Below, in pieces: positions 9,017-18,225 of a stretch of DNA of 64,000 bases. The notes beneath the pieces were generated by a model that searched no databases, had not been told where the DNA came from, and saw only the letters and a list, made by a program, of their open reading frames with translations. The DNA comes from Sphingorhabdus profundilacus (lineage in GTDB: Bacteria; Pseudomonadota; Alphaproteobacteria; Sphingomonadales; Sphingomonadaceae), in contig NZ_SDWJ01000001.1 of NCBI RefSeq assembly GCF_009769755.1, positions 1,550,001-1,614,000 of the forward strand, in the 5' to 3' direction. Each line of letters opens with the position of its first letter. Position 1 is the stretch's first letter. A program made the position numbers and the translations under genes.

Positions 9017-9907
9017 TCACCCCTTCAACTGTGCGTAGACTGTTTCTATAAAACGTTCCGCCGTGATGAAACCATCGGTTTTTACGCCGAAACCATCGGC
9101 TGGCCGCGAAGCCTTGATCTGATCCAGTGTTTTGCCCTCTTTGATCCCTGCTTCGACTTTGGCAATAACCGTGGCGATCATATTGCGGTGATTTTGCAAG
9201 TCCGCCTTGGTTGCAATCGCGCCGTGGCCGGGAATGATCTTCGTCTGGTCATTGGCAATGTCCAGAACCTTGTCCGCCGCAGTAACAAAACCGCGCACAT
9301 CCCCGCCGCTGCCTACATCGACAAAGGGGAAACTGATTTGCAGCATGAACAGATCGCCCATGTGGATGACATTCGATTTTGTCCAGTGGATGATCGAATC
9401 GCCGTCGGTATGCCCGGCGGGCATATGGATGACCCGGACTTCTTCGCCATTGAGGTGCAGTTTCAGCCCATCGGCATATGTAATGACGGGCAGAGCGGCC
9501 TTTGCAGCCGGTGGCACGACATTACCGGCAACCGTCGCACCAGCCGCCATTCGCACGCGGACATTGTCATGCGCCATGATCGTGACACCCGCCTTGCCGA
9601 GATTTTCATTGCCGCCGCTATGGTCAAAATGCCAATGCGTGTTGACCAGAAACTTGACCGGCTGCGCGCCCAGCGCGGCTACGGCTGCCTGAATTTTCCC
9701 GGTCAACGGGGCGAATTGATCGTCGATAAGGACGGTGCCATCTTCGCCATAGGACACGCCAATATTACCGCCCGCGCCAAATAGAACGGCGACGCCGGGG
9801 GCAAGAATTACCGGCTTGATTTCCACTTTGCTTAAATCGTCCTGAGCCATGGCCGGGCCGGCAACGGAGACAAAAGCGAGCGCAAAAAGGGACGAAAGCA
9901 TCTTCAT
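9017..9907 (-). CDS. Exported MBL-fold metallo-hydrolase
   Basis: A 296-aa zinc hydrolase of the metallo-beta-lactamase fold. Residues 1-21 are a signal peptide (MKMLSSLFALAF ... AMAQ), so the protein is periplasmic. Metal ligands are complete: HWHFDH (His91, His93, Asp95, His96), His166 in PAGHTDGD, Asp185 in MGDLF and His228 in PGHG. Start is the ATG at 9907, preceded by GGAGA at 10 bases; a TTG at 9922 is less likely. The sequence resembles SoxH-like or 'cyclase/hydrolase' MBL proteins rather than a known carbapenemase. The substrate is unknown, and beta-lactam activity should not be assumed. Confidence 0.88.
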   Translation of the reverse strand: MKMLSSLFALAFVSVAGPAMAQDDLSKVEIKPVILAPGVAVLFGAGGNIGVSYGEDGTVLIDDQFAPLTGKIQAAVAALGAQPVKFLVNTHWHFDHSGGNENLGKAGVTIMAHDNVRVRMAAGATVAGNVVPPAAKAALPVITYADGLKLHLNGEEVRVIHMPAGHTDGDSIIHWTKSNVIHMGDLFMLQISFPFVDVGSGGDVRGFVTAADKVLDIANDQTKIIPGHGAIATKADLQNHRNMIATVIAKVEAGIKEGKTLDQIKASRPADGFGVKTDGFITAERFIETVYAQLKG

Positions 9908-9995
9908 CGGGGAAATCTCCAAAAGTATTTCAGGGGAATTCTAAGCTTCAAATCCACCGATGACCAGCCCGATTAAAGGCAAAGCAAGCAATCTG

Positions 9996-11114
9996 CTAAG
10001 TCAGATCATCCCAAATACCTTTGAGCTTGTCAAAAAATCCGGCGGATTGCGGGCTTTCCGCGCCGGTTTCCGTCTCCCGAAATTCGCGGAGCAACTCCTT
10101 TTGGCGTGCGGTCAGTCGCGTTGGCGTTTCGACATCGATCTGGATGACCATATCACCGCGACCGCGACCCTGAAGGACCGGCATCCCCGCGCCGCGTTGA
10201 CGCAGTTGCTTGCCAGACTGAATGCCTTCGGGGACAAGAATGATATGTTCCGCGCCATCAAGCCCGGGTATCCGGATTTCGCCACCAAGCGATGCGGTCG
10301 TGAAACTTACAGGTGCGCGGCAAAACAGGGTGGTGCCGTCGCGTTCAAAAACCTTGTGCCGCGCCAGATGGATGAAAATATATAGATCACCCGCCGCCGC
10401 CCCATAGGGCCCGGCCTCGCCTTTGCCGGCGACGCGAATGCGTGTGCCTTCATCAACGCCGGGCGGGATGCTGACCGATATTGTTTTGCGTTCATCCACC
10501 CGGCCTTCGCCCCGGCAGACCTTGCAGGGATCTTCGATAACTTCGCCGCGCCCGTGACAGGTCGGACAAGTGCGCTCGACCACGAAAAAGCCTTGCTGTG
10601 CCCGCACTTTGCCATGTCCGCCGCATAGATTGCAGCGACGCTTGCCGGAACCCGGCGTTGCGCCCGTACCCTCGCATGTGCCACACGCCGATGCGACGTC
10701 GATGGTGATTTCCGCGTCCTTGCCGTGAAAGGCCTCATCCAGCGAGATTTCCAGATCATAGCGCAAGTCCGCGCCGCGTGCGGGGCCGCGTTGTCGACCA
10801 CCAAAGGCATCGCCAAAAAAGCTTTCGAAAATATCCGAAAAATCGCCAAAGCCACCGCCGCTTTGACCGCCACCCATGCCGCCATTTTCAAACGCAGCCT
10901 TGCCAAAGCGATCATAAGCGGCGCGTTTTTGCGGGTCCTTCAGGACATCATAGGCTTCGCTAATGGCTTTGAACTTCGCTTCGGATTTGTCGCACCCCGG
11001 ATTGCGGTCAGGATGGCATTCCATAGCGAGCCGTCGGTAAGACGACTTCAGCGTCTTTTCATCCGCTGACCGTTCGACTTCCAGCAATTCATAATAATCG
11101 ATGTCGAGACTCAT
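9996..11114 (-). CDS. dnaJ: Molecular chaperone DnaJ
   Basis: Hsp40 co-chaperone that delivers substrates to DnaK and stimulates its ATPase. It is 372 aa. The J domain carries HPD within [10 protein letters not shown], followed by a Gly/Phe-rich linker (residues ~75-105), four zinc-finger repeats [24 protein letters not shown] and CKVCRGEG, and the C-terminal peptide-binding domain. It lies 67 bases downstream of dnaK on the same strand, with a strong hairpin in the gap that could lower dnaJ expression relative to dnaK. No promoter of its own is visible. Confidence 0.98.
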   Translation of the reverse strand: MSLDIDYYELLEVERSADEKTLKSSYRRLAMECHPDRNPGCDKSEAKFKAISEAYDVLKDPQKRAAYDRFGKAAFENGGMGGGQSGGGFGDFSDIFESFFGDAFGGRQRGPARGADLRYDLEISLDEAFHGKDAEITIDVASACGTCEGTGATPGSGKRRCNLCGGHGKVRAQQGFFVVERTCPTCHGRGEVIEDPCKVCRGEGRVDERKTISVSIPPGVDEGTRIRVAGKGEAGPYGAAAGDLYIFIHLARHKVFERDGTTLFCRAPVSFTTASLGGEIRIPGLDGAEHIILVPEGIQSGKQLRQRGAGMPVLQGRGRGDMVIQIDVETPTRLTARQKELLREFRETETGAESPQSAGFFDKLKGIWDDLT

Positions 11115-11134
11115 GATCGACTAACCCCTTGGTC

Positions 11135-11169
11135 CCGACCGTCGCTGCGTTTCGGAAAGCGACGGCCGG
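11135..11169 (-). promoter_or_regulatory. Hairpin between dnaK and dnaJ
   Basis: On the transcript strand CCGTCGCT pairs with AGCGACGG (8 bp, 11-base loop), extended by CCG/CGG after one mismatch. No T-run follows, so partial attenuation or mRNA processing or stabilisation is more likely than full termination. Confidence 0.6.
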
Positions 11170-11181
11170 AAACTTCCATCT

Positions 11182-13092
11182 TTAGTCTTTCTTGTCGTCT
11201 TCGACTTCGGAGAACTCGGCATCGACCACATTTTCGTCGGCCGGTGCGTCTTCGGCGGCGTCGTTTGTTGACGCGGCTGAAGCTTGCTGCTCCTCTTTGT
11301 AAATGGCTTCGCCAAGCTTCATCGCGATCTGGGCCAAGGCGGTCGCCTTTTCCTTCATCGCTTCGGCGTCTCCGCTTTCGATAGCAGTCTTGGTCTCAGC
11401 CACGGCGGCTTCGATCTCGCTCTTCAGGCCGGCATCGATTTTGCTGCCATGCTCTTCAAGCTGCTTCTCGGTCGTATGGACGAGGCTTTCCGCGTTGTTC
11501 TTGGCTTCGGCCGCCTCGCGACGCTTCTTGTCTTCTTCGGCAAAAGCTTCGGCATCGCGGACCATCTGGTCGATGTCGGCATCGGACAAACCGCCCGAAG
11601 CCTGAATCTTGATCTGCTGTTCCTTGCCGGTGCCCTTGTCCTTAGCGGTTACGCTGACCAGACCGTTGGCATCGATATCGAAGGTTACCTCAACCTGCGG
11701 AACGCCGCGTGGCGCTGGGGGAATGCCGACGAGATCGAAATTGCCGAGCAACTTGTTGTCGGCTGCCATTTCACGTTCGCCCTGGAAGACGCGGATCGTC
11801 ACCGCATTCTGGTTATCTTCGGCGGTCGAATAAACCTGGCTCTTTTTGGTCGGGATCGTCGTGTTACGGTCGATCATGCGGGTAAACACACCGCCCAGCG
11901 TTTCGATACCTAGCGAAAGCGGGGTAACGTCGAGCAAGAGCACGTCTTTAACATCGCCCTGCAACACGCCAGCTTGAATAGCAGCGCCCATGGCAACGAC
12001 TTCATCTGGGTTCACGCCGGTGTGGGGTTCCTTGCCGAAGAAGTTCTTCACCACTTCGCGCACCTTGGGCATGCGGGTCATGCCGCCCACCATGACGACT
12101 TCGTCAATCGCGTCGGCCTTGATCCCGGCGTCGGCAATGGCCTTCTTGCAAGGCTCCAGCGTGCGCTTGATCAGGTCATCGACCAGCTTTTCAAGGTCGG
12201 CACGGGTGATGGTTTTCACCAAGTGCTTCGGACCATTCTGGTCAGCGGTAATGAACGGCAGGTTGACTTCAGTCGTCTGGGTCGAAGACAATTCGATCTT
12301 CGCCTTTTCAGCCGATTCCTTCAAACGCTGCAGCGCGAGCTTGTCCTTGGTAAGGTCGATGCCTTCGGCCTTCTGGAAATCAGCCGCGAGGAATTCCACC
12401 AGCTTGCTGTCGAAATCTTCACCGCCCAGGAAGGTGTCGCCATTGGTCGACTTCACTTCGAAAACGCCGTCACCGACTTCGAGGATCGAAATATCGAACG
12501 TACCGCCACCAAGGTCATAGACCGCGATGGTCTTGTTTTCGTCCTTGTCGAGGCCGTAAGCAAGCGCAGCGGCGGTCGGTTCATTGATGATACGCAACAC
12601 TTCAAGGCCGGCAATCTGGCCAGCATCCTTGGTTGCCTGACGCTGGGCGTCGTTGAAATAGGCAGGAACCGTGATAACGGCCTGCGTTACGGTTTCACCC
12701 AGATAGGCTTCCGCGGTTTCCTTCATCTTTTGCAGGATGAACGCAGAAATCTGCGAAGGCGAATAATCGTCGCCGCCAGCCTTCACCCACGCGTCGCCAT
12801 TCTTGCCCTTGACGATGCTGTAAGGAACCAGCTCGGTATCTTTCTTGGTGATGGGATCGTCAAAACGACGACCGATCAAACGCTTCACCGCAAAAACAGT
12901 GCTTTCCGGATTGGTAACGGCCTGACGCTTGGCAGGCTGCCCGATCAGACGCTCGCCATCCTTGGCGAAGGCAACAATTGACGGTGTGGTGCGCGCACCT
13001 TCTGCATTCTCAATGACCTTGGGCTTGCCACCGTCCATAACCGCAACGCAGCTGTTTGTCGTGCCCAAGTCGATACCGATAACTTTAGCCAT
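11182..13092 (-). CDS. dnaK: Molecular chaperone DnaK (Hsp70)
   Basis: ATP-dependent chaperone, 636 aa, full length. The N-terminal ATPase begins with [18 protein letters not shown] and contains [13 protein letters not shown]. The substrate-binding domain follows ([17 protein letters not shown]), then a helical lid and an acidic, Glu/Asp-rich tail ending EVEDDKKD. It is the first gene of dnaK-dnaJ, and a sigma-32-type promoter lies about 105 bases upstream. grpE, its nucleotide exchange factor, lies 2.6 kb away under a matching promoter. Codon use is markedly optimised, as expected for a highly expressed gene. Confidence 0.99.
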   Translation of the reverse strand: MAKVIGIDLGTTNSCVAVMDGGKPKVIENAEGARTTPSIVAFAKDGERLIGQPAKRQAVTNPESTVFAVKRLIGRRFDDPITKKDTELVPYSIVKGKNGDAWVKAGGDDYSPSQISAFILQKMKETAEAYLGETVTQAVITVPAYFNDAQRQATKDAGQIAGLEVLRIINEPTAAALAYGLDKDENKTIAVYDLGGGTFDISILEVGDGVFEVKSTNGDTFLGGEDFDSKLVEFLAADFQKAEGIDLTKDKLALQRLKESAEKAKIELSSTQTTEVNLPFITADQNGPKHLVKTITRADLEKLVDDLIKRTLEPCKKAIADAGIKADAIDEVVMVGGMTRMPKVREVVKNFFGKEPHTGVNPDEVVAMGAAIQAGVLQGDVKDVLLLDVTPLSLGIETLGGVFTRMIDRNTTIPTKKSQVYSTAEDNQNAVTIRVFQGEREMAADNKLLGNFDLVGIPPAPRGVPQVEVTFDIDANGLVSVTAKDKGTGKEQQIKIQASGGLSDADIDQMVRDAEAFAEEDKKRREAAEAKNNAESLVHTTEKQLEEHGSKIDAGLKSEIEAAVAETKTAIESGDAEAMKEKATALAQIAMKLGEAIYKEEQQASAASTNDAAEDAPADENVVDAEFSEVEDDKKD

Positions 13093-13196
13093 AAAAACTT
13101 ACCCCGAAATTCTAGAATTGAACTTAATCATGCCGCTTTTCGGACCGGCCCTATCAGGCGCCGGTGTTTTTTCCGTAAATCGACATTGTAGCGGCG

Positions 13197-13224
13197 ATAT
13201 AGGTGCCAATTTGCTTGGCACAAG
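13197..13224 (-). promoter_or_regulatory. Sigma-32 (RpoH) heat-shock promoter of dnaK
   Basis: Read on the minus strand: CTTG (13224-13221), a 17-base spacer, then CCTATAT (13203-13197). This fits the alphaproteobacterial heat-shock consensus CTTG-N17/18-CYTATNT. The predicted transcript start is about 98 bases before the dnaK ATG. The spacer is itself an inverted repeat, TGCCAA-N5-TTGGCA. Confidence 0.8.
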
Positions 13225-13311
13225 GCTTGGGGATACCTAGATGGGGAAAAAGTGACGGTGCGCCCCGCTTTTAGACAGTTTTTGCGAACGCAGATTTTCG
13301 GAGTAATAAAA

Positions 13312-13782
13312 ATGGACCGGCGAGTTTTTACCCTTGGCACAGCAGCAATGGCGCTCCTTCTCGGATCTTGCGGACCAACACCGCAGTTGAAAGTGAAAGA
13401 AGCCGTTCTGACCCTGTCGCCGGTTGATAGCAACCCGTCGAGCTATCATTTCAATGTCTATGGCGGACCGCAGGATGTCTATCTTTTGCGTGTCAGCACA
13501 CCATCGGCCATCCGCACCGAAATGCACGACGTCAGCGTCGATCCGAAAACAGGGGCTGTTTCGATGTCGCCGATGCAACGGGTGCTGATTCCTTCGGGCA
13601 AAAAAGTCGAATTCAAACGCGGCGGGAAACATGTGATGATGTGGGGCGTAAACCTGATCCCCCGCCGCCTGGGCGAGATTGAGACCGAGTTTCTATTTTC
13701 CAACAACGAACGCATCTTGGTAAAGGCGCGCGTTCAGGAAATGGATGGCACCGACCCGGACGAGAAAAAAGCGCTTAACTAA
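13312..13782 (+). CDS. PCuAC-family copper chaperone lipoprotein (DUF461)
   Basis: A 156-aa periplasmic Cu(I)-binding protein predicted to help load copper into respiratory oxidases. A lipoprotein signal is seen (MDRRVFTLG ... LLLGSC, lipidated Cys about residue 19). The copper-site pattern H-M...M...H-x-M is present: EMHDV, then SPM, then KHVMMWG. Start is the ATG at 13312 with GGAG nine bases upstream; a GTG at 13252 would put 20 residues before the signal and is rejected. Followed 4 bases later by the vgr-related gene, probably one transcript. No SCO1 or cytochrome oxidase genes are in the window. Confidence 0.85.
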   Translation: MDRRVFTLGTAAMALLLGSCGPTPQLKVKEAVLTLSPVDSNPSSYHFNVYGGPQDVYLLRVSTPSAIRTEMHDVSVDPKTGAVSMSPMQRVLIPSGKKVEFKRGGKHVMMWGVNLIPRRLGEIETEFLFSNNERILVKARVQEMDGTDPDEKKALN

Positions 13783-13786
13783 ACGG

Positions 13787-14251
13787 ATGTTCGGTCCGCA
13801 TAAATCCGGCCGCCCCCTGACGTCGCGCGAGCGGGCGCTCGCAAAATCCGTATTTGGCGATGCGCTGGACTATGACAAAATCCGCATCCACAACCGCAAA
13901 TGGTGGTGGTTTCAGCCGTCCCGCGTGACCATGGCACCCGACGGGCATCTTTGGTTCCATCCGAAAAACCAGATGTTTTGCGACGATTTTTGCGACCGCG
14001 ATCTGGGATTACAGGGGCTGTTCATCCATGAGCTTGTCCATGTCTGGCAACATCAACAAGGTGTTTTCCTGCCGCTGCGCCGCCATCCTTTTTGCCGATA
14101 TGATTACAGCTTGAAACCGGGATGGACGCTGGAACGATATGGCATTGAACAGCAGGCGGAAATTGTCCGCCATGTTTTCCTGTTGCGGAACGGGGCAAAG
14201 GTCGCAGGCGCGCCATCGCTTTCCCAATATGATGGAATTCTACCCTTTTAA
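13787..14251 (+). CDS. Vgr-related protein with HELVH zinc-protease-like motif
   Basis: A 154-aa protein with the motif FIHELVHVWQHQ (HExxH), typical of zinc peptidase folds. A preceding region, LTSRERALAKSVFGDALDYD, recalls the 'FGD..D...VRIH' segment of eCIS-core/DUF4157-type domains. I recall such proteins being annotated 'vgr related protein' in sphingomonads; no type VI secretion genes are nearby. There is no signal peptide. The ATG at 13787 follows the PCuAC stop by 4 bases. The 3' end overlaps the converging MATE gene by 12 bases. The catalytic role and the third zinc ligand are not established. Confidence 0.7.
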   Translation: MFGPHKSGRPLTSRERALAKSVFGDALDYDKIRIHNRKWWWFQPSRVTMAPDGHLWFHPKNQMFCDDFCDRDLGLQGLFIHELVHVWQHQQGVFLPLRRHPFCRYDYSLKPGWTLERYGIEQQAEIVRHVFLLRNGAKVAGAPSLSQYDGILPF

Positions 14252-15637
14252 GGGCAATAGCCCGAGCCGTTCGCGCATAAGCCAACGGGTCAGGACAAGT
14301 CCGGCGACAATGCCCAGTCCAACGGCAAGCCCCATCCAGATACCCGCTCCATCCCAACCGCGATAAAAGGCGAGCCAGCATCCAAAGCCGATCCCGATCA
14401 CCCAATAACCCAGCGCTGCAAATAACATCGGCCATGTCGTATCCTGAAGCCCGCGAAGCATTCCGGTACCGACGACTTGTGCGCCATCGACAATCTGGAA
14501 CACCGCCGCCACAAGCAAGAACGACACAGCAAGGTTCAGTACCTCGGCATTACCTTTCAATTCGGGGTCGAGGAAAAACCCGGCCAAGGTGGACGGGAAA
14601 AGCCAGATCACCAAGGCCATCGCCGACATAAAGCCAACGCCGAACGCATAAGCCGTCCATCCTGCACGGCGGATAGCGTCACCATCCCTGCGGCCAAATC
14701 CAAGCCCGACCCGGACGGTCGCCGCCTGCCCCAGACCCATCGGGACCATGAAGGTCATTGATGCAATCTGGATCGCGACCGCATGTGCCGCGACCGAACT
14801 GGTGCCGATATAGCCCATCAAAAAGACCGCTGCGGCAAATACCATGGCCTCAAACCCCATATGCAGCCCGATTGGAAAACCGAGTCGCCAGATGGTGAAA
14901 AAGCGGGTCCAGTCGGCACGCCACCAGCGGCCGAACAGATGGTAGCGACGGAATTTCGGATGGCGCGTGACGACGGCAGACAAGAACAGGAACTGGAAAA
15001 GCGCGGTCAGCGAGCTACCAATCCCGGCGCCAACGAGTTCCAGCCGTGGCAGGCCGAAATGGCCAAATATCAGACCATAATTGATGACGGCGTTCACAAA
15101 AACCGCCGCAATTCCGGCTGCCATCGCCCAATTGGGTCGTTCCAGAGCGGCCATGAAGGAACGCAGCACAACCACGCCGAGTGTGGGCAGGATCATCCAT
15201 TGCAAGGCCCGCACAAAAAGCCCCGTGTCCTCGGCCAGGCGCACCGGTTGCCCCGCCCAGATCAGGAAGGGACCTGTAAACCAGAGAATGAGCCAGAGCG
15301 GTATACACACCGCAACCGAAGCCCAGAACGCCTGCCTAACTGTACGCCGGACATCGCGCACCGAATGGGCCTTGCGCCCGATCTCCGCCGCCATCAGGGG
15401 CGAGGCCGCCGTAATAACGCCAATGCCGAACAGCAACACCGCAATCACAATGCCCGACCCCAAGGCCGACGCCGCCAACGCATCCGGACTGAGTCTTGCC
15501 AGCAGGAAAACATCGGTCGAATTGATCAGGACCATCGTCACATTGGTCAAAATAAGCGGCCATGCGAGCGCCAGAGTGGCGCGAAATTCGTCACGCCAAG
15601 GGGTTGGGGGGTTTAAAGTGATGGCCTGGGCAGTCAT
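14240..15637 (-). CDS. MATE family efflux transporter
   Basis: A 465-aa inner-membrane exporter with about 12 hydrophobic segments and NorM-like sequence (for example PLILTNVTMVLINSTDVFLL near the start and VPMGLGQAATVRVG in the second half, a MATE signature). Such pumps extrude cationic drugs or metabolites against Na+ or H+. The ATG at 15637 gives MTAQAITLN; a TTG at 15658 is possible but unlikely. It stands alone on its strand, with a converging 12-base overlap with the vgr-related gene. The substrate is unknown. Confidence 0.92.
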   Translation of the reverse strand: MTAQAITLNPPTPWRDEFRATLALAWPLILTNVTMVLINSTDVFLLARLSPDALAASALGSGIVIAVLLFGIGVITAASPLMAAEIGRKAHSVRDVRRTVRQAFWASVAVCIPLWLILWFTGPFLIWAGQPVRLAEDTGLFVRALQWMILPTLGVVVLRSFMAALERPNWAMAAGIAAVFVNAVINYGLIFGHFGLPRLELVGAGIGSSLTALFQFLFLSAVVTRHPKFRRYHLFGRWWRADWTRFFTIWRLGFPIGLHMGFEAMVFAAAVFLMGYIGTSSVAAHAVAIQIASMTFMVPMGLGQAATVRVGLGFGRRDGDAIRRAGWTAYAFGVGFMSAMALVIWLFPSTLAGFFLDPELKGNAEVLNLAVSFLLVAAVFQIVDGAQVVGTGMLRGLQDTTWPMLFAALGYWVIGIGFGCWLAFYRGWDGAGIWMGLAVGLGIVAGLVLTRWLMRERLGLLPLKG

Positions 15638-15691
15638 GGGATGGGCGGGATAGCCCAATGGGTTGGTTCCCGCTAGGGGGTGTTTGACGGA

Positions 15692-16270
15692 TCAATCCGG
15701 CTTTTTAGCAACCCCGACCAGAGCGGGCCGCAACAGGCGGTCCTTTATCATATATCCCGCCTGCATTTCGGCGATGATAACCCCTGCTTCCGTCTCCGCA
15801 TTGGGAATTTCGACCATTGCCTGATGCAAATTGGGGTCGAGCGGCAAGCCCATCGCAGCGATGCGTGTAATGCCGTTTTTGGCAAAAACGCTTTCCAGTT
15901 CCCGGCCCGTCGCTTCCAATCCGGTGACCAGAGGCTTCATCTTTTCATCTTCACGCAATTCTGCCGGAATAGCATCCAGCGCGCGCGTCAGATTGTCGGA
16001 TACCGAAAGGATATCGCGCGCAAAGTTGGTGGCGGCATAGGCCCGTGCATCGACGGCCTCCTTTTCCATACGGCGGCGGACATTTTGTGTGTCAGCCTGG
16101 GCGTAGAGAACGTCCTGCTTTGCCGCGGCGAGTTGTTCTTCGAGCAATGCAATCCGTTCGGCATCGCCATTTTCGGCAGGCTCATCACCCCCGTCACGCA
16201 AATGTTCAGGAACGCCTTCCATCTCTTTTTCAGCGGCGCTGTCTACTGCTTCGTTTTTCTTATCCGTCAT
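15692..16270 (-). CDS. grpE: Nucleotide exchange factor GrpE
   Basis: Releases ADP from DnaK. It is 192 aa: an acidic N-terminus (Glu/Asp-rich, residues ~5-40), a long coiled-coil helix (ALLEEQLAAAKQDVLYAQAD then NVRRRMEKE), and the C-terminal beta-wing with GYMIKDRLLRPALVGV, the GrpE signature. Start is ATG 16270 or ATG 16279 (three residues longer); neither has a strong ribosome-binding site. Its own sigma-32-type promoter lies in the 112-base gap after hrcA, so it can be induced separately from hrcA. Confidence 0.97.
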   Translation of the reverse strand: MTDKKNEAVDSAAEKEMEGVPEHLRDGGDEPAENGDAERIALLEEQLAAAKQDVLYAQADTQNVRRRMEKEAVDARAYAATNFARDILSVSDNLTRALDAIPAELREDEKMKPLVTGLEATGRELESVFAKNGITRIAAMGLPLDPNLHQAMVEIPNAETEAGVIIAEMQAGYMIKDRLLRPALVGVAKKPD

Positions 16271-16325
16271 AACCTGCATTAACCTGTTTGTTTTGCGACA
16301 TGTTCCGCCGCGTCCTGCGTTGGGC

Positions 16326-16353
16326 ATATAGGTGGTCAGCCGGAATCATCAAG
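16326..16353 (-). promoter_or_regulatory. Sigma-32 (RpoH) heat-shock promoter of grpE
   Basis: Minus strand: CTTG (16353-16350), exactly 17 bases, then CCTATAT (16332-16326). The -35, spacing and -10 are identical to those of the dnaK promoter, although the spacer sequence differs. It lies about 56 bases before the grpE ATG. Confidence 0.8.
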
Positions 16354-16382
16354 CGGTGCCGTTGGTTCTGCGGTCCAGAATT

Positions 16383-17426
16383 TTACTTCATCAACCGGCT
16401 GAGTGCCTGCGCGGTGAAATCCACCATCGGCACGATCCGCGCATAGTTGAGCCGCGTAGGACCGATTACGCCGACGACGCCGACGACTTTGCCACCCGCC
16501 TCCCGATATGGGGCGGCGATCACCGAAGAACCGGAGAGGGAGAACAGATTATTTTCCGATCCGATGAATATCCGCGTCGATTGCGCTTCGCGCGCGCTGT
16601 CGACCAGACGCGCAATTTCCTCTTTGCTCTCCAGTTCGTCGAGCAATTGCCGCACCCGGTCGAGGTCCGCCGCCGCCGCATCATCAATCAGGTTCGACTG
16701 GCCACGCACAATCAGCACCGGTCGGTCATTGGCATCGAGCGACCAGATGACCAGTCCGTCGCGCACCAGCTTTTCACTGGCCACATCCAGTTCCGCCTTT
16801 TCGGCACGAATTTCGCTGTCGAGACGCGCCAGGGCCTGAGCAAGGGTAAGCCCGGATAGTCGTGCGGAGATATAATTGGATGCCTCTACCAAGGCCCCGT
16901 CGCTGACCGAAGGGTCAATCGATACCACGCGATTTTCAACGCTATTGTCTGTCCCAACCATGATCGCAAGGACTTGTGCCGCCGACAATCGGGCAAAGCT
17001 GAACGCTTTCAGGACCGCGTCGCGTTTTGGCACCAGCACCACGCCTGCACAGGCGGACAGGCCGGACAGCACCGATGTTGCAGCGGCCAGCGCTTCTTCG
17101 ATTGGGCCATCGCCGGATATTTGCGATTCGATTGCGCGACGCTCTTCCGCCGATGGTTCTGCTGCCTGCATCATACCGTCGACAAACAGGCGCAACCCGC
17201 TCTCGGTCGGCATTCGTCCCGCGCTGGTATGCGGTGCAGCCAGTAAACCCGCTTCTTCCAAATCCTGCATCACATTGCGGATCGAAGCAGGGGACAGATT
17301 GAGCCCGGCAAATTTCGAAATCGTCCGCGACCCCACAGGAACACCATGATCAAGATAGCTTTCGACGACCATTTTGAAAATGGTACGCGTGCGGTCGCTC
17401 AGTTCGTTGATCGGTGTCTGGTTCAC
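16383..17426 (-). CDS. hrcA: Heat-inducible transcription repressor HrcA
   Basis: Repressor that binds CIRCE operators, usually at groESL in alphaproteobacteria. It is 347 aa. An N-terminal winged helix ([50 protein letters not shown]) is followed by a GAF-like domain and the C-terminal [14 protein letters not shown] motif. I chose GTG at 17426, which gives the family-typical start (M)[10 protein letters not shown]; upstream alternatives add unrelated residues. No ATG fits. No CIRCE sequence (TTAGCACTC-N9-GAGTGCTAA) is seen in this window, so its targets must lie elsewhere. It is divergent from rph with an 81-base gap. Confidence 0.95.
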   Translation of the reverse strand: MNQTPINELSDRTRTIFKMVVESYLDHGVPVGSRTISKFAGLNLSPASIRNVMQDLEEAGLLAAPHTSAGRMPTESGLRLFVDGMMQAAEPSAEERRAIESQISGDGPIEEALAAATSVLSGLSACAGVVLVPKRDAVLKAFSFARLSAAQVLAIMVGTDNSVENRVVSIDPSVSDGALVEASNYISARLSGLTLAQALARLDSEIRAEKAELDVASEKLVRDGLVIWSLDANDRPVLIVRGQSNLIDDAAAADLDRVRQLLDELESKEEIARLVDSAREAQSTRIFIGSENNLFSLSGSSVIAAPYREAGGKVVGVVGVIGPTRLNYARIVPMVDFTAQALSRLMK

Positions 17427-17447
17427 AAAGTTAGATGTAGCGCAGCA

Positions 17448-17464
17448 CGCTTGCAAAGCAAGCG
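17448..17464. promoter_or_regulatory. Perfect palindrome in the hrcA-rph divergent gap
   Basis: CGCTTGC-AAA-GCAAGCG, a 7-bp inverted repeat with a 3-base centre, lies 22 bases before the hrcA GTG and 44 bases before the rph ATG. Its position suits an operator for one or both divergent promoters. It does not match CIRCE. Confidence 0.45.
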
Positions 17465-17507
17465 CAGGAGGCTATGGCGGCGCGACACCCGTTATCAGGA
17501 GAATATC

Positions 17508-18221
17508 ATGCGTCCATCCGGCCGTGCGCCCGACGAAATGCGCCCCATTTCAATCGAAACCCATTTTACCAAGCATGCCGAAGGCAGCTGCCTCATCGGA
17601 TTCGGCGATACCCGCGTTCTGGTGACCGCCAGTGTCGAAGACCGCCTGCCGCCATGGTTGCGCGGTAAGGGTGAAGGTTGGGTGACGGCGGAATATTCCA
17701 TGCTGCCCCGCGCCACCCACACCCGTGGCCAGCGCGAAGCGGCAAAGGGTAAACAATCCGGCCGGACACAGGAAATCCAGCGTCTTATCGGTCGTTCCTT
17801 GCGTGCCGTCGTCGACCTCAAGAAGCTCGGCGAGCATCAGATTACGCTCGACTGCGATGTGTTGCAGGCCGATGGCGGTACGCGCACAGCGGCGATCTCG
17901 GGCGCTTGGGTGGCCTTGCGTCTGGCAGTTGATGGCTTGCTGGCGTCCGGAGCGATCAAGGAAGACCCGATCAGCGGCCGCGTCGCGGCGATCAGCTGTG
18001 GCATCTACAACGGCACCCCCGTCCTCGACCTCGACTATATCGAAGATTCGAGCGCGGATGCCGATGCCAATTTCGTGCTGATCGAAGGCGGACAGATTGC
18101 CGAAGTACAAGCAACTGCCGAGGGCGCGACTTATGACGAAGAAAGCCTTCTGCGCCTGCTTCGCCTTGCGCGTATGGGCACAGACCGGATATTCGCGGTG
18201 CAGGCAGACGCGGTGAAGTAA
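17508..18221 (+). CDS. rph: Ribonuclease PH
   Basis: Phosphorolytic 3'-5' exoribonuclease that trims tRNA 3' ends, 237 aa. The family start [14 protein letters not shown] is followed by phosphate/RNA-binding segments ([38 protein letters not shown]) and the C-terminal [14 protein letters not shown] and AEVQATAEG motifs. The ATG at 17508 has an AGGAG site 8 bases upstream; a longer reading from 17346 runs antisense through hrcA and is rejected. It starts the run rph-rdgB-hemW, with 4 bases to rdgB. Confidence 0.97.
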   Translation: MRPSGRAPDEMRPISIETHFTKHAEGSCLIGFGDTRVLVTASVEDRLPPWLRGKGEGWVTAEYSMLPRATHTRGQREAAKGKQSGRTQEIQRLIGRSLRAVVDLKKLGEHQITLDCDVLQADGGTRTAAISGAWVALRLAVDGLLASGAIKEDPISGRVAAISCGIYNGTPVLDLDYIEDSSADADANFVLIEGGQIAEVQATAEGATYDEESLLRLLRLARMGTDRIFAVQADAVK

Positions 18222-18225
18222 ACGT

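Noticed and set aside
9017-9907. MBL-fold protein as a beta-lactamase resistance gene
   Set aside because: The zinc motif only shows the fold; overall sequence looks like a general periplasmic MBL hydrolase, and nothing nearby suggests a resistance cassette.
11974-12981. Plus-strand frame of 335 codons opposite dnaK
   Set aside because: Same effect of biased codon use in a highly expressed gene; dnaK is unambiguous.
14240-14251. Frameshift suspected because the vgr-related and MATE genes overlap at their 3' ends
   Set aside because: Both reading frames end naturally with family-like C-termini; a 12-base convergent overlap is ordinary in a compact genome.
17427-17507. Search for a CIRCE operator at hrcA
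   Set aside because: No TTAGCACTC-N9-GAGTGCTAA or close variant is present; the palindrome here is unrelated.
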